Source: Pseudomonas sp. JM0905a (GTDB lineage: Bacteria; Pseudomonadota; Gammaproteobacteria; Pseudomonadales; Pseudomonadaceae). From it: 64,000 bases of DNA. The translations under genes were made by a program, and so were the position numbers. This document shows, in pieces, positions 25,911 to 34,344 of the stretch; positions within the stretch are counted from its first letter, which is position 1; every line of letters begins with the position of its first letter. The stretch is from contig NZ_JACXBU010000004.1 in assembly GCF_014700075.1 (NCBI RefSeq), forward strand, positions 372,001 through 436,000, read 5' to 3'. Below the pieces are notes generated by a model. It had not been told where the DNA came from, did no database searches, and saw only the letters and a program-made list of their open reading frames with translations.

Positions 25911-26798
25911 ATGCCCGAAAAAGCCGCCACCCCGAGTCCCCGCAAGGGGTTGCTGCTCCGACTGCTGCGCTGGCTGTCGTGGTTGCTGATCATCGTCGCC
26001 CTGGTAGGAGTGGCGGTCTACCTGGCCTTCGGTCCTGCGCACATGATCGACCGGTTGATGCCCCCACCGCCGGCGTTTCCCGAAGAGGTGATCGAGGAGC
26101 CGGCCGTAGCGGCGAAGCCGGCCGCCGCGCCGCCCCCCGCCGCCATTCAGCACGCGCCGGCCGACTCTCAGGAGCTGACCATCCTGATGCTGGAGAGCAT
26201 CGAGGACATCTGGGGCGAATTCCTCGCCCGCGCCGACTACTCCTATAAAAAGCCCAAGGTGGTGATATTCCGTGACCGGCTGGAGTCGCCCTGCCAGCTC
26301 AAAGGCACCTTCAGCGGCCCCCTGTATTGCTCCGGCACCTCGCAGCTGTATCTCGACATGGGCTATCTGGACGACCTGCAGAAGAACGCTCCGCAGGTGG
26401 GCGATCTCGCGCGAAGCTACGTGGTCGCACACGCCGCCGCGCACCACATCCAGAAGCTGGTGGGTGTGGTGGGGTGGTTCAGGGACCTCAATACCGACCT
26501 GGGCCCGAGCCAGGGCAGCGAGAGCCTGCGGGTAACCCAGGAACTGGTGGCGGACTGCCTGGTGGGCAGCTGGATCAGCTATGCGCGGCGCAAGTACGCC
26601 TGGCTGGAACCCGAGCAGCTGGACGCGGCGCTCAAGGCCGTGCGCGAACGCGACGCCGCCCGCGCCGGCGCGGGCCTGCCGCCCATGGCCGACCCGCTGG
26701 ACCTGCCCGATTCGGCGGCACGCCTGCGCTGGCTGAACATCGGCATCGACTCCGGCGACCCGAGGGAGTGCAGCAAGTTGTTCACGGTCGCGGAATAG
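25911..26798 (+). CDS. YpfJ-like neutral zinc metallopeptidase homolog lacking the catalytic Glu
   Basis: 295 aa from the ATG at 25911 (CGGAG upstream). One N-terminal membrane helix (LLRWLSWLLIIVALVGVAVYL) follows a basic cytoplasmic start; a Pro/Ala-rich linker leads to a domain like the YpfJ neutral metallopeptidases (SGPLYCSGTSQLYLDMGY, SYVVAHAAAHHIQKLVG, RVTQELVADCLVGSWI). In active relatives the zinc motif is AHExGHH; here it reads AHAAAHH, so both His remain but the general-base Glu is Ala. It may be a zinc-binding pseudoenzyme. Single gene, divergent from the CBS kinase. Confidence 0.85.
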   Translation: MPEKAATPSPRKGLLLRLLRWLSWLLIIVALVGVAVYLAFGPAHMIDRLMPPPPAFPEEVIEEPAVAAKPAAAPPPAAIQHAPADSQELTILMLESIEDIWGEFLARADYSYKKPKVVIFRDRLESPCQLKGTFSGPLYCSGTSQLYLDMGYLDDLQKNAPQVGDLARSYVVAHAAAHHIQKLVGVVGWFRDLNTDLGPSQGSESLRVTQELVADCLVGSWISYARRKYAWLEPEQLDAALKAVRERDAARAGAGLPPMADPLDLPDSAARLRWLNIGIDSGDPRECSKLFTVAE

Positions 26799-26824
26799 CG
26801 ATCGACCGGTAGGCAGCGAACCAC

Positions 26825-27613
26825 TCAGGCCGGTTGCTGCCCACCCATTCGCAGGCTGATGGCTTCGGCCGCCCGGTGCAGGCGCTCGGCGGCGGAGCCT
26901 TCGGTATCGGCGCTGAACACACTGGCCGCCCCCACCACCGTGATCACCCCGGCGAGCTTGCTGCCCGTGGCAAACAGCGGCGCCGACAGCGCATTCACGC
27001 CCGGCATCAGCAGGCCATGCACCGGGTGCAGCCCGGTGGCGCGGATCTGCGCCATCTGCTCTTGCAGCACGGCGGCGGCGGGCGCCCCTGGCTGGGCCAT
27101 TTCCTCGTCCCGCAGGAAGGCGGTTTCACCCTCGGGGAGGTAGGTGTTGAACACAAGGCCTGTGGACGAACCCAGCAACGGCAATACCGAGCCCACCTGG
27201 GTCACCAGGGTCACTGCGCGCAGGGCCTGCTCGACGTGAACCACCGTCGGCCCCTTATTGCCCCATACAGCAAGGAAGCAGGTTTCGTTCAGCGTGTCGC
27301 GCAGCTCCGCCAGGTGCGGCATGGACACCTTCACCACGTCCAGCCGCCCAATGGCAGCCAATCCGACCAGCAGCGCCTCGCGGCCGAGACCATAGTGATT
27401 GGTGGTGGCGTCCTGCTCGGCGAAGCCGCTGGCGATCAGCGCCTGCAGATAGCGATGCACCTTGCTCGCCGGCATGCCGACGTGCTCGGCCAACTTCGAC
27501 AGCGAGGTAGCCGGCGCCAGTTCCGCCAACCCCTTGAGGATGTCAGTGCCCACTTCGGCGGCCTGCACCTTCTGCCGCCGCGGTGCACCCGCGCTGTCGT
27601 TCTCGCTCGTCAT
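26825..27613 (-). CDS. hmgR: IclR-family regulator of homogentisate catabolism
   Basis: 262 aa. N-terminal winged helix (LAPATSLSKLAEHVGMPASKVHRYLQ), then the IclR effector domain (TCFLAVWGNKGPTVVHVEQ, LLGSSTGLVFNTYLPEGE, VNALSAPLFATGSKLAGVITVVG). It is divergent from hmgA-fahA, and a 17 bp palindrome lies between them. In P. putida, HmgR represses hmgABC and is relieved by homogentisate; the same role is inferred here from position and operator. Confidence 0.9.
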   Translation of the reverse strand: MTSENDSAGAPRRQKVQAAEVGTDILKGLAELAPATSLSKLAEHVGMPASKVHRYLQALIASGFAEQDATTNHYGLGREALLVGLAAIGRLDVVKVSMPHLAELRDTLNETCFLAVWGNKGPTVVHVEQALRAVTLVTQVGSVLPLLGSSTGLVFNTYLPEGETAFLRDEEMAQPGAPAAAVLQEQMAQIRATGLHPVHGLLMPGVNALSAPLFATGSKLAGVITVVGAASVFSADTEGSAAERLHRAAEAISLRMGGQQPA

Positions 27614-27672
27614 GTCATGGCCTTGGTCGGTGTGGAGGCCGCTGTTATAGCTTGACCCCTTTTCCCTTTCAA

Positions 27673-27689
27673 ATTACGTTATGCGTAAT
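27673..27689. promoter_or_regulatory. Candidate HmgR operator
   Basis: A perfect 17 bp palindrome, ATTACG-TTATG-CGTAAT, 27 bp before the hmgA start and within the hmgR-hmgA divergent promoter region. HmgR of P. putida is known to bind a 17 bp palindrome at the hmg promoter. Confidence 0.75.
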
Positions 27690-27715
27690 CAAATTACAAA
27701 AACAGCGAGGTCACC

Positions 27716-29011
27716 ATGGTCTCCCCTGCTCCGCTCACCTACCAGTCCGGTTTCAACAACGAGTTCAGCAGCGAAGCGCTGCCGGGCGCCCTGCCCGTTG
27801 GCCAGAACTCCCCGCAGAAAGTGCCCTACGGCCTGTACGCCGAGCTGCTTTCCGGAACCGCCTTCACCGTGCCGCGTAGCGAGGCCCGGCGTACCTGGAT
27901 GTACCGCATCAAGCCTTCGGCCAACCATCCGCAGTACCAGCGCATGGAGCGCCAGATCGCCGGCAACCGCCTGGGTCCGGTGACGCCCAATCGCCTGCGC
28001 TGGAATCCGCAGGACATCCCCGCCGAGCGCACCGACTTCATCGACGGCCTGCTGACCATCGCCGCCACCAGTGATGCCGAACAGGCCTCGGGCGTCAGCG
28101 TGCACCTGTTTCGCGCCAACGCCTCGATGCAGCGGGTGTTCTTCAATGCCGACGGCGAACTGCTGATCGTTCCCGAGCAAGGTCGCCTGCGCATCGCAAC
28201 CGAGCTGGGCCTGCTGGATGTGGAGCCCCTGGAAATCGCGGTGATCCCGCGCGGCATGAAATTCCGCGTCGAGCTGCTGGATGCCAGCGCCCGTGGCTAT
28301 ATCTGCGAGAACCACGGCGCCGCCCTGCGCCTGCCGGACCTCGGCCCCATCGGCAGCAACGGCCTGGCCAACCCGCGGGACTTCCTCGCCCCGGTGGCCC
28401 ACTACGAAGAACTCGATGGCAAGGTCGAGCTGGTGCAGAAGTTCCTGGGCGAACTCTGGGCCACCACCCTCGACCACTCGCCGCTGGACGTAGTCGCCTG
28501 GCACGGCAACAACGTGCCCTACAAGTACGACCTGCGCCGCTTCAACACCATCGGCACGGTAAGCTACGACCACCCGGACCCGTCGATCTTCACCGTGCTC
28601 ACCTCGCCCGGCGAAACCTTTGGTCAGGCCAACGTCGACTTCGTGATCTTCCCGCCGCGCTGGATGGTGGCCGAGAGCACCTTCCGTCCGCCGTGGTTCC
28701 ACCGCAACCTGATGAACGAATTCATGGGCCTGATCCAGGGCGCTTACGACGCCAAGGCAGAAGGCTTCGCCCCGGGCGGCGCCTCACTGCACAATTGCAT
28801 GAGCGCCCACGGCCCAGACAACGCCACCACCACCGCCGCCATCGCCGCCGATCTGAAACCCCACAAGATCGACAACACCATGGCCTTCATGTTCGAGACC
28901 AGCCGCGTGCTGCGCCCCAGCCAATACGCGCTGGAATGCCCGCAGCTGCAGAGCGACTACGATGCATGCTGGGCCGGCATGGCCAAGACCTTCGACAAGG
29001 GCAGGATCTGA
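27716..29011 (+). CDS. hmgA: Homogentisate 1,2-dioxygenase
   Basis: 431 aa, full length. Family landmarks: [19 protein letters not shown] at the N-terminus, [38 protein letters not shown], and [19 protein letters not shown], which holds iron-ligand region residues; [19 protein letters not shown] precedes the C-terminal HGPDNATT. It opens the ring of homogentisate to maleylacetoacetate using Fe(II) and O2. First gene of hmgA-fahA; maiA, the next enzyme, is encoded at 13.9 kb rather than in this operon. Confidence 0.97.
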   Translation: MVSPAPLTYQSGFNNEFSSEALPGALPVGQNSPQKVPYGLYAELLSGTAFTVPRSEARRTWMYRIKPSANHPQYQRMERQIAGNRLGPVTPNRLRWNPQDIPAERTDFIDGLLTIAATSDAEQASGVSVHLFRANASMQRVFFNADGELLIVPEQGRLRIATELGLLDVEPLEIAVIPRGMKFRVELLDASARGYICENHGAALRLPDLGPIGSNGLANPRDFLAPVAHYEELDGKVELVQKFLGELWATTLDHSPLDVVAWHGNNVPYKYDLRRFNTIGTVSYDHPDPSIFTVLTSPGETFGQANVDFVIFPPRWMVAESTFRPPWFHRNLMNEFMGLIQGAYDAKAEGFAPGGASLHNCMSAHGPDNATTTAAIAADLKPHKIDNTMAFMFETSRVLRPSQYALECPQLQSDYDACWAGMAKTFDKGRI

Positions 29012-29012
29012 C

Positions 29013-30317
29013 ATGACCCAGACAGACAATCGCCGTAGCTGGATCGCCTCCGCCAACGGCCACCCGGATTTCCCCCTGCAGAATCTGCCGCTGGGCGTCT
29101 TCAGCCCGGCCGGCGCCTCGCCGCGCGGTGGCGTAGCCATCGGCGACGCGATTTTCGACCTCAAGGTCGCCGCCGATGCAGGCCTGTTCAGCGGCGAAGC
29201 GGCCGAAGCGGCGCAGTCCGCCTGCGGCGATAGCCTGAACGCCTTCTTCGCCCTCGGCGCCTCCGCCCGCCGCGCCCTGCGCGCGCAGCTGCAGGACCTG
29301 CTGGCCGAAGGCAGCAGCGCCCAGGAGCGCCTGGAAGCCATGGGCCAGGCCCTGCTGCCGGCCGCGTCCACCTGCCAACTGCACCTGCCGGCGAAAGTGG
29401 GCGACTACACCGACTTCTACGTGGGCATCCACCACGCCAATAACGTCGGCCGCCTGTTCCGTCCGGACAACCCGCTGCTGCCCAACTACAAGTACGTGCC
29501 CATCGGCTACCACGGTCGCGCGTCCACCGTTTGCGTGTCCGGCACCCCGGTACGCCGCCCGCTGGGCCAGACCATGCCGCCAGGTAACGAAGTGCCGAAC
29601 TTCGGCCCCAGCAAGCGCCTGGACTACGAACTGGAACTGGGCATCTGGATCGGCCAGGGCAACGAAATGGGCGAGTCCATCGCCATCAGCGATGCCCAAC
29701 AGCACATCGCCGGCTACTGCCTGCTCAACGACTGGTCCGCCCGCGATGTGCAGGCCTGGGAATACCAGCCCCTCGGCCCGTTCCTGGCGAAGAACTTCGG
29801 CACCACGGTTTCCCCCTGGGTGGTTACGGCTGAAGCCCTGGAACCCTTCCGCGCCGCCCAGCCGGCCCGTCCGGAAGGCGACCCGCAGCCCCTGCCCTAT
29901 CTGCTGGACGAAGCCGACCAGGCCAAAGGCGCCTTCGACATCGAACTGGAGGTGCTGGTCCTCACCCCCGCCATGCGCGAGCAGGGTCTGGCGCCCCATC
30001 GCCTGGCACTGAGCAACACCCTGAACATGTACTGGACCGTGGCGCAGATGGTTGCCCACCACAGCGTCGGCGGTTGCAAGCTGCAGGCCGGCGACCTGTT
30101 CGGCTCCGGCACCCTCTCCGGCCCGGAACCGCAGGCCTTCGGCAGCCTGCTGGAGAGCACCTTCGGCGGTAAGCAGCCGATCACCCTGCCCAGCGGCGAG
30201 CAGCGCACCTTCCTCGAAGACGGCGACGAAGTGATCCTGCGCGCCCGTTGCCAGCGGGACGGCTATCCGCGCATCGGCTTCGGCGAATGTCGAGGCGTGT
30301 TGCTGGCGGCACGCTGA
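29013..30317 (+). CDS. fahA: Fumarylacetoacetase
   Basis: 434 aa from the ATG at 29013, 1 bp after the hmgA stop. An SH3-like N-terminal domain (SWIASANGHPDFPLQNLPLG, PRGGVAIGDAIFDL) precedes the FAH catalytic domain with YTDFYVGIHHANNVGRLFRP (catalytic His), KYVPIGYHGRASTV, RLDYELELGIWIG (metal Glu residues) and NDWSARDVQAWEYQPLGPF. It hydrolyses fumarylacetoacetate to fumarate and acetoacetate, the last step of tyrosine degradation. Ended by a strong terminator. Confidence 0.97.
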   Translation: MTQTDNRRSWIASANGHPDFPLQNLPLGVFSPAGASPRGGVAIGDAIFDLKVAADAGLFSGEAAEAAQSACGDSLNAFFALGASARRALRAQLQDLLAEGSSAQERLEAMGQALLPAASTCQLHLPAKVGDYTDFYVGIHHANNVGRLFRPDNPLLPNYKYVPIGYHGRASTVCVSGTPVRRPLGQTMPPGNEVPNFGPSKRLDYELELGIWIGQGNEMGESIAISDAQQHIAGYCLLNDWSARDVQAWEYQPLGPFLAKNFGTTVSPWVVTAEALEPFRAAQPARPEGDPQPLPYLLDEADQAKGAFDIELEVLVLTPAMREQGLAPHRLALSNTLNMYWTVAQMVAHHSVGGCKLQAGDLFGSGTLSGPEPQAFGSLLESTFGGKQPITLPSGEQRTFLEDGDEVILRARCQRDGYPRIGFGECRGVLLAAR

Positions 30318-30324
30318 ATAAAAA

Positions 30325-30353
30325 AAGGGGCAACCAACGGGTTGCCCCTTTCA
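30325..30353. terminator. Bidirectional terminator between fahA and the convergent gene
   Basis: AAAGGGGCAACC-aacg-GGTTGCCCCTTT: a perfect stem of 12 bp flanked by an A-run on the left and a T-rich right side, between convergent genes ending at 30317 and 30369. Confidence 0.92.
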
Positions 30354-30368
30354 TTTCCAGCGATGTTT

Positions 30369-30845
30369 CTAGCGATGGCTCTTGCCGTCGTTCTTACTGG
30401 AAGAAACGCCCGCCTTGCCCAGGCCGTCGGCGTTGTGATCACCCGGTGTGGTATCGGCTACCGCGCGGGCATTGGCCAGACCGCGGCTGTCCTTGTCGCG
30501 AGCGACGGCGGAAGTCGCCACGCCATGGCCGTTATCATCGTTGCGCAGGCTGCCGTAGTGGTTGCCCTTGTCTTCGCCATTGCGGGTGGCCTTGCCGGTG
30601 TGATCGGCGCTCTTGCCGTAGCCATGGCCCTTGCCGTCGTGAGTGCCGGCATGACCACCACCCATACCACCGCCGAAGCCACCACCATGGCCGCCGCCAT
30701 GGCCACCACCGTTGCCGCCACCATTTCCGCCGCCGTTGCCTCGGGCGTAGGCGGAGTCGACCAGGGATGCACCGCCGGGCAGGACGGTACCCGCCGCAAG
30801 GACCATCGCACAGGTGGCTGCGGCCAACAGGGTTTTCTTATTCAT
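30369..30845 (-). CDS. Exported Gly/His-rich low-complexity protein
   Basis: 158 aa from the ATG at 30845 (GGAGG upstream). A signal peptide (to about residue 35, ending SAYA) is followed by GGGNGGGNGGGHGGGHGGG-type repeats (residues ~38-70), then a polar Asp/Asn/Gly/Lys/His-rich tail (DHTGKATRNGEDKGNHYGSL). No enzyme domain. Such Gly-rich exported proteins may bind metal through the His residues or serve the cell surface; the role is unknown. Convergent with fahA and divergent from the CigR-like gene. Confidence 0.75.
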   Translation of the reverse strand: MNKKTLLAAATCAMVLAAGTVLPGGASLVDSAYARGNGGGNGGGNGGGHGGGHGGGFGGGMGGGHAGTHDGKGHGYGKSADHTGKATRNGEDKGNHYGSLRNDDNGHGVATSAVARDKDSRGLANARAVADTTPGDHNADGLGKAGVSSSKNDGKSHR

Positions 30846-31080
30846 CAATTTGGAGCCTCCACAGGCTTTATTTCTCGGTATGCGGTGAGACTCCTTTCCC
30901 CTAAGCTGGTTCGCCGCCGGAAGACGAGCGGCAGGTTGGGTCGACGTCCGGCTTGAAAAACATGAAAGCCATCACAAAACCGCACACTTCAAGCCAGAGA
31001 AATTTCTGCAATAGTGGCGGCACTCGCCCCTGCTTTCGCAGTCCATCAGCAAAGGGAAAAGCCCCATGGAGGCCAAGGAC

Positions 31081-31494
31081 ATGACTAAAACCCGCACCCT
31101 GATCGCCGCACTCACCAGTATTGCGCTCGTCACCGGCTCACCTGCCCTGCTGGCGGACCCCGGCAAAGGCAAGGGGCATGACAAGGGCCAATCCAGCGCC
31201 CAAGGCAACAACTGGTCCGGCGGCCCGCAGGTGGATATCGGCGGCATCCGCGTCATCCTCGACGACAATCGCGACTATTGGGGTCCGGCCCAGGCCCTGC
31301 CGCCGGGTATCCAGAAGAACCTGGCACGCGGCAAGCCGCTGCCGCCGGGGATCGCCAAGAAGCTCGACGGCCGCCTGGTCAACCGCCTGCCCCACTACGA
31401 GGGTTACGATTGGGTTCGCGCCGGCACCGACCTGATCCTGGTCGCGGTGGCCACCGGGATCATCTACGAAGTGCTGCAAGACGTGATGGATTGA
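31081..31494 (+). CDS. RcnB/CigR-like exported protein with C-terminal membrane helix
   Basis: 137 aa from the ATG at 31081 with GGAGG 10 nt upstream; an ATG at 31066 would include that site in the coding part. A signal peptide (to about residue 25, SPALLA) is followed by a Gly/Lys/His-rich stretch, then LPPGIQKNLARGKPLPPGIAKKL, the double Pro-Pro-Gly motif typical of CigR/RcnB-like proteins, and a C-terminal hydrophobic helix (TDLILVAVATGIIYEVLQ). The Salmonella CigR relative is an anti-virulence factor, RcnB affects nickel/cobalt homeostasis; the function here is unknown. Confidence 0.8.
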   Translation: MTKTRTLIAALTSIALVTGSPALLADPGKGKGHDKGQSSAQGNNWSGGPQVDIGGIRVILDDNRDYWGPAQALPPGIQKNLARGKPLPPGIAKKLDGRLVNRLPHYEGYDWVRAGTDLILVAVATGIIYEVLQDVMD

Positions 31495-31539
31495 TGGTCT
31501 TTCCCCTTCTCCGCAGGCTTCTCTCTTAGGGGCCCCTCC

Positions 31540-31613
31540 CAGGTAGGTCCGAGCGGCGCGAGGCCCAACGAAGCAATGTTGGGTTTCGCTTCGCTCTACA
31601 CCAACCTACCAAC
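31540..31613. repeat. gttgggtttcgcttcgctc-type intergenic repeat
   Basis: Sequence of the common pseudomonad element reading caggtaggtccgagcgg...gttgggtttcgcttcgctct...caacctac. The ends can pair (taggt/acct). It lies between convergent genes. Confidence 0.5.
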
Positions 31614-31640
31614 GTGCATCGGGCTTCCGGATGCGCGCGC

Positions 31641-32294
31641 CTATGTCCGCTTGTTCAGCACCCGCGCCAGCCGGTCCCCGCCAAACTGGATCAGGGTCAC
31701 CAGCACCACCAGCAGGATGATCACCGTCAGCATGATCTGCGTATCGAAACGCTGATACCCGTAGCGGTAGGCCAGGTCCCCCAACCCGCCCGCACCAATG
31801 GCGCCGGCCATGGCGGATGAGTTGATCATGGTAACCAGGGTGATGGTGAAACCCGCGACTATGCCCGGCCGCGCCTCCGGCAGGAGCACGTTCCAGATGA
31901 TGTGGCGCCGCTGGCAGCCCATGGCCTGGGCCGCCTCCACCAGGCCGAAATCCACCTCGCGCAGGCTGACCTCGGCAATGCGCGCGAAGAACGGCGTGGC
32001 GGCGATAGTCAGCGGCACCACCGCTGCCCAAACGCCGTAGCTGGTGCCGACAATCAGGCGAGTGAAGGGAATCAACGCCACCATCAGGATAAGGAACGGG
32101 ATCGAACGCAGCACGTTCACCACACTGCCCAGCGTGCGGTTCAACGTGCGGGCTTCGAAGATGCCGCCGGGACCAGTGGTGACTAACACCAGGGCCAGGG
32201 GAATCCCCACCAGGAACACGATCAACGAGGACGCGCCGATCATCAGCAAGGTGTCGAGGATGCCCTGCAGCAACCGATCAAGCATGGCCGACAT
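31641..32294 (-). CDS. metI: Methionine-type ABC transporter permease (copy 1)
   Basis: 217 aa from the ATG at 32294 (GGAGGT 8 nt upstream), overlapping the 3' end of metN by 17 bp. Five membrane helices; the permease EAA-loop is [23 protein letters not shown]. The N-terminus [20 protein letters not shown] and [29 protein letters not shown] are typical of MetI. It should form the channel with MetN and MetQ. Located inside an organosulfur gene island, so it may import a sulfonate, sulfone-derived or other sulfur compound rather than D/L-methionine itself. Confidence 0.93.
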   Translation of the reverse strand: MSAMLDRLLQGILDTLLMIGASSLIVFLVGIPLALVLVTTGPGGIFEARTLNRTLGSVVNVLRSIPFLILMVALIPFTRLIVGTSYGVWAAVVPLTIAATPFFARIAEVSLREVDFGLVEAAQAMGCQRRHIIWNVLLPEARPGIVAGFTITLVTMINSSAMAGAIGAGGLGDLAYRYGYQRFDTQIMLTVIILLVVLVTLIQFGGDRLARVLNKRT

Positions 32295-33357
32295 AGCCGA
32301 GCACCTCCGCCTTGTCCGCCAGGGGCCGTGCCCGCTCCAGCAGGTCCAGCCCGCCCTGTCCCGCCAGCGTCGCACTGAGCAGCAGATGCCCCTGGGCGCG
32401 TCCCTGGATGCGGTCGATGCCGCCATGCACCAGGCTCACCCGCGTGCCGAGCGCCTGGGCGATGGCCAACAGGTCCGGCTCACGGCCACTGGCGCCGGTG
32501 AAATGCAGATCCAGCAGCAGTTCATTGGCACCTTCAGCCGGCTGACTGACCAGCCGCGCCAGCAGGTCATCCGGTAGGTCGTGGCGCAGGGTGCCCAGCA
32601 GGGTCCGGGTGACCTCGTGCTGCGGATCGCCGAACACACGCCAGACCTCTCCGTGCTCCACCACCTGGCCGCGCTCCAGCACCACCACGCGGTCGCAGAT
32701 TTCGCGAATCACCGCCATCTCGTGGGTGATCAGCACGATGGTCAGCCCCAGGCGCTTGTTGATATCGCGCAGCAGGGCAAGGATGGCCTGGGTGCTCTCC
32801 GGGTCCAGCGCCGAGGTGGCTTCGTCGCACAGCAGGATTTCCGGCTGATGCACCAGCGCGCGGGCGATGCCGACGCGCTGCTTCTGGCCGCCCGAGAGCT
32901 GCGCCGGGTAGGCATCGCGCTTGTCCGCCAGCCCCACCAGTTGCAGCAGCTCACTGACCTTGCGTTCGATATCGGCCTTGGGCACGCCGGCGACTTTCAG
33001 CGGCAGGGCAACGTTCTGCCAGACAGTCTTGGCCGACATCAGGTTGAAGTGCTGGAAGATCATGCCGACGCGGCGGCGCAGCAGCACAAGCTGCTTCTCG
33101 TCGAACTGGCCGATGTCTTCTTCGTCGATCACCACCTGGCCGCTGGTGGGTTTTTCCAGTCGGTTGAGGGTGCGGATGAGCGACGACTTGCCCGCGCCGC
33201 TGCGGCCGATGATGCCGAACACTTCACCCCGCCGGATTTCCAGGTCGATGCCTTGCAGCGCCTGCACCGGTCCCTTGCTGCCCTGATAGGCCTTGCCCAG
33301 TCCCTGCAGGCGGATATGCGGCAGGTCCAGGCTGATGTTGCGGTTGAAACTGACCAT
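32278..33357 (-). CDS. metN: Methionine-type ABC transporter ATPase with NIL domain
   Basis: 359 aa from the ATG at 33357. Walker [15 protein letters not shown]-loop, signature [15 protein letters not shown], Walker [16 protein letters not shown] and the H-loop LTIVLITHE are intact. The C-terminal ~90 residues form a NIL domain ([22 protein letters not shown]), the regulatory substrate-sensing domain of MetN. It is the only ATPase gene in a 10 kb island that has two permease and two binding-protein genes, so it may energise both. Confidence 0.95.
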   Translation of the reverse strand: MVSFNRNISLDLPHIRLQGLGKAYQGSKGPVQALQGIDLEIRRGEVFGIIGRSGAGKSSLIRTLNRLEKPTSGQVVIDEEDIGQFDEKQLVLLRRRVGMIFQHFNLMSAKTVWQNVALPLKVAGVPKADIERKVSELLQLVGLADKRDAYPAQLSGGQKQRVGIARALVHQPEILLCDEATSALDPESTQAILALLRDINKRLGLTIVLITHEMAVIREICDRVVVLERGQVVEHGEVWRVFGDPQHEVTRTLLGTLRHDLPDDLLARLVSQPAEGANELLLDLHFTGASGREPDLLAIAQALGTRVSLVHGGIDRIQGRAQGHLLLSATLAGQGGLDLLERARPLADKAEVLGYVGHA

Positions 33358-33403
33358 ATGGGGCCTCTCTGTTCCGTATAGATCGGGAGCCGTATTGCTC
33401 TTC

Positions 33404-33490
33404 TGTGGGGGCGAATTCATTCGCGATGGGCTGTGCAGCAGCCCCCGGGCGAACCTGCGGTTCGCTTAGCGATTGAAATCGCCCCCACAA
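33404..33490. repeat. Composite gcgaattcattcgc / gcgattgaaatcgc repeat
   Basis: tgtgggggcgaattcattcg on the left and cgattgaaatcgcccccaca on the right close a long imperfect hairpin between metQ and metN. It interrupts an otherwise dense transcription unit and could trim or stabilise the mRNA. Confidence 0.7.
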
Positions 33491-33508
33491 AAAGCGGGCT
33501 CCTCCTGC

Positions 33509-34306
33509 TTATTCCCAACCGGGCTGATAGAGCTTTCCGTGCGCCTTATCCAGCGCAGCGCGCACCTGCGGCGAGTGCTGGTAGATGTCCACGAACTCAC
33601 CCAGGCGGCCGTCATCCTGGTAATCGGCGCGGGTGACGAACTGGATGATGTATTCCTTGTTCTCGATGCCATCGAACAGCAGGGCACTATTGGCATCGAG
33701 GGTGCCGGCCAGGCGGATGTAGTGCGGGTAACCCTGGGCCAGGTCGACGTCATCCAGGGCGCGCACCAGTTGCACGGCTTCCAGTTCGATGATGTCGATC
33801 TTTTTCGGGTTCTCGACGATGTCGTCCAGGGTCGCCTTGTAACCGACGCCTTCCTTGAGCTTCAGCAGCCCGGCCTTCTGCAGCAATTGCAGGCCGCGAC
33901 CACCATTGATGGGGTCGTTGGCGATGGCCACCTTGGCGCCTTCCGGCAGCTCGGCGATGGCCTTGTACTTCTTCGAATAGAGGCCGACGTTGTTGATCAC
34001 GCCGGGCGCGAAGGGCTTGAGGGCAAAACCGCCTTCCTTCTTGGCGTTTTCCAGGAAAGGCGTGTGCTGGAAGTAGTTCACGTCGATGTCGCCGGCAGCC
34101 AGGGTGATGTTCGGCGAGTTCCAGTCGGTGAATTCCACCAGTTCCACTTTCAGGCCTTTCTTCGCGGCCTCTTCCACCGCCACTTCCAGCGGCGGGGCGA
34201 AGGCAGCGGTGGTGCCGACCTTGAGGACCTTGGAATCGGCCGCGTGGGTGATGCCGGAGGCCAGCAGCAGGCCGAGGGTGAGGGTTTTGAGGAGGTGTTT
34301 GGGCAT
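33509..34306 (-). CDS. metQ: MetQ/NlpA-family substrate-binding protein (copy 1)
   Basis: 265 aa. Signal peptide to about residue 23 (LLLASGITHAADS) with no lipobox Cys, so it is a soluble periplasmic protein rather than the usual lipoprotein. Family motifs: LKVGTTAAFAPPLEVAVEEA, DVNYFQHTPFLENAKKEGG, VAIANDPINGGRGLQLLQKAGLLKL, and FVTRADYQDDGRLGEFV. It should deliver the substrate to the MetNI complex encoded just downstream. The start residues of the mature protein differ from copy 2 at 38431, suggesting a different ligand. Confidence 0.92.
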   Translation of the reverse strand: MPKHLLKTLTLGLLLASGITHAADSKVLKVGTTAAFAPPLEVAVEEAAKKGLKVELVEFTDWNSPNITLAAGDIDVNYFQHTPFLENAKKEGGFALKPFAPGVINNVGLYSKKYKAIAELPEGAKVAIANDPINGGRGLQLLQKAGLLKLKEGVGYKATLDDIVENPKKIDIIELEAVQLVRALDDVDLAQGYPHYIRLAGTLDANSALLFDGIENKEYIIQFVTRADYQDDGRLGEFVDIYQHSPQVRAALDKAHGKLYQPGWE

Positions 34307-34344
34307 GTCTTTAGTCCTTGAGTAACGGGGGAACGGGTTGGCAA

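Noticed and set aside
30342-30956. A 204-codon plus-strand frame overlapping the Gly/His-rich exported protein gene.
   Set aside because: The minus-strand frame has a signal peptide, GGAGG ribosome site and coherent repeats; the plus-strand frame is its shadow.
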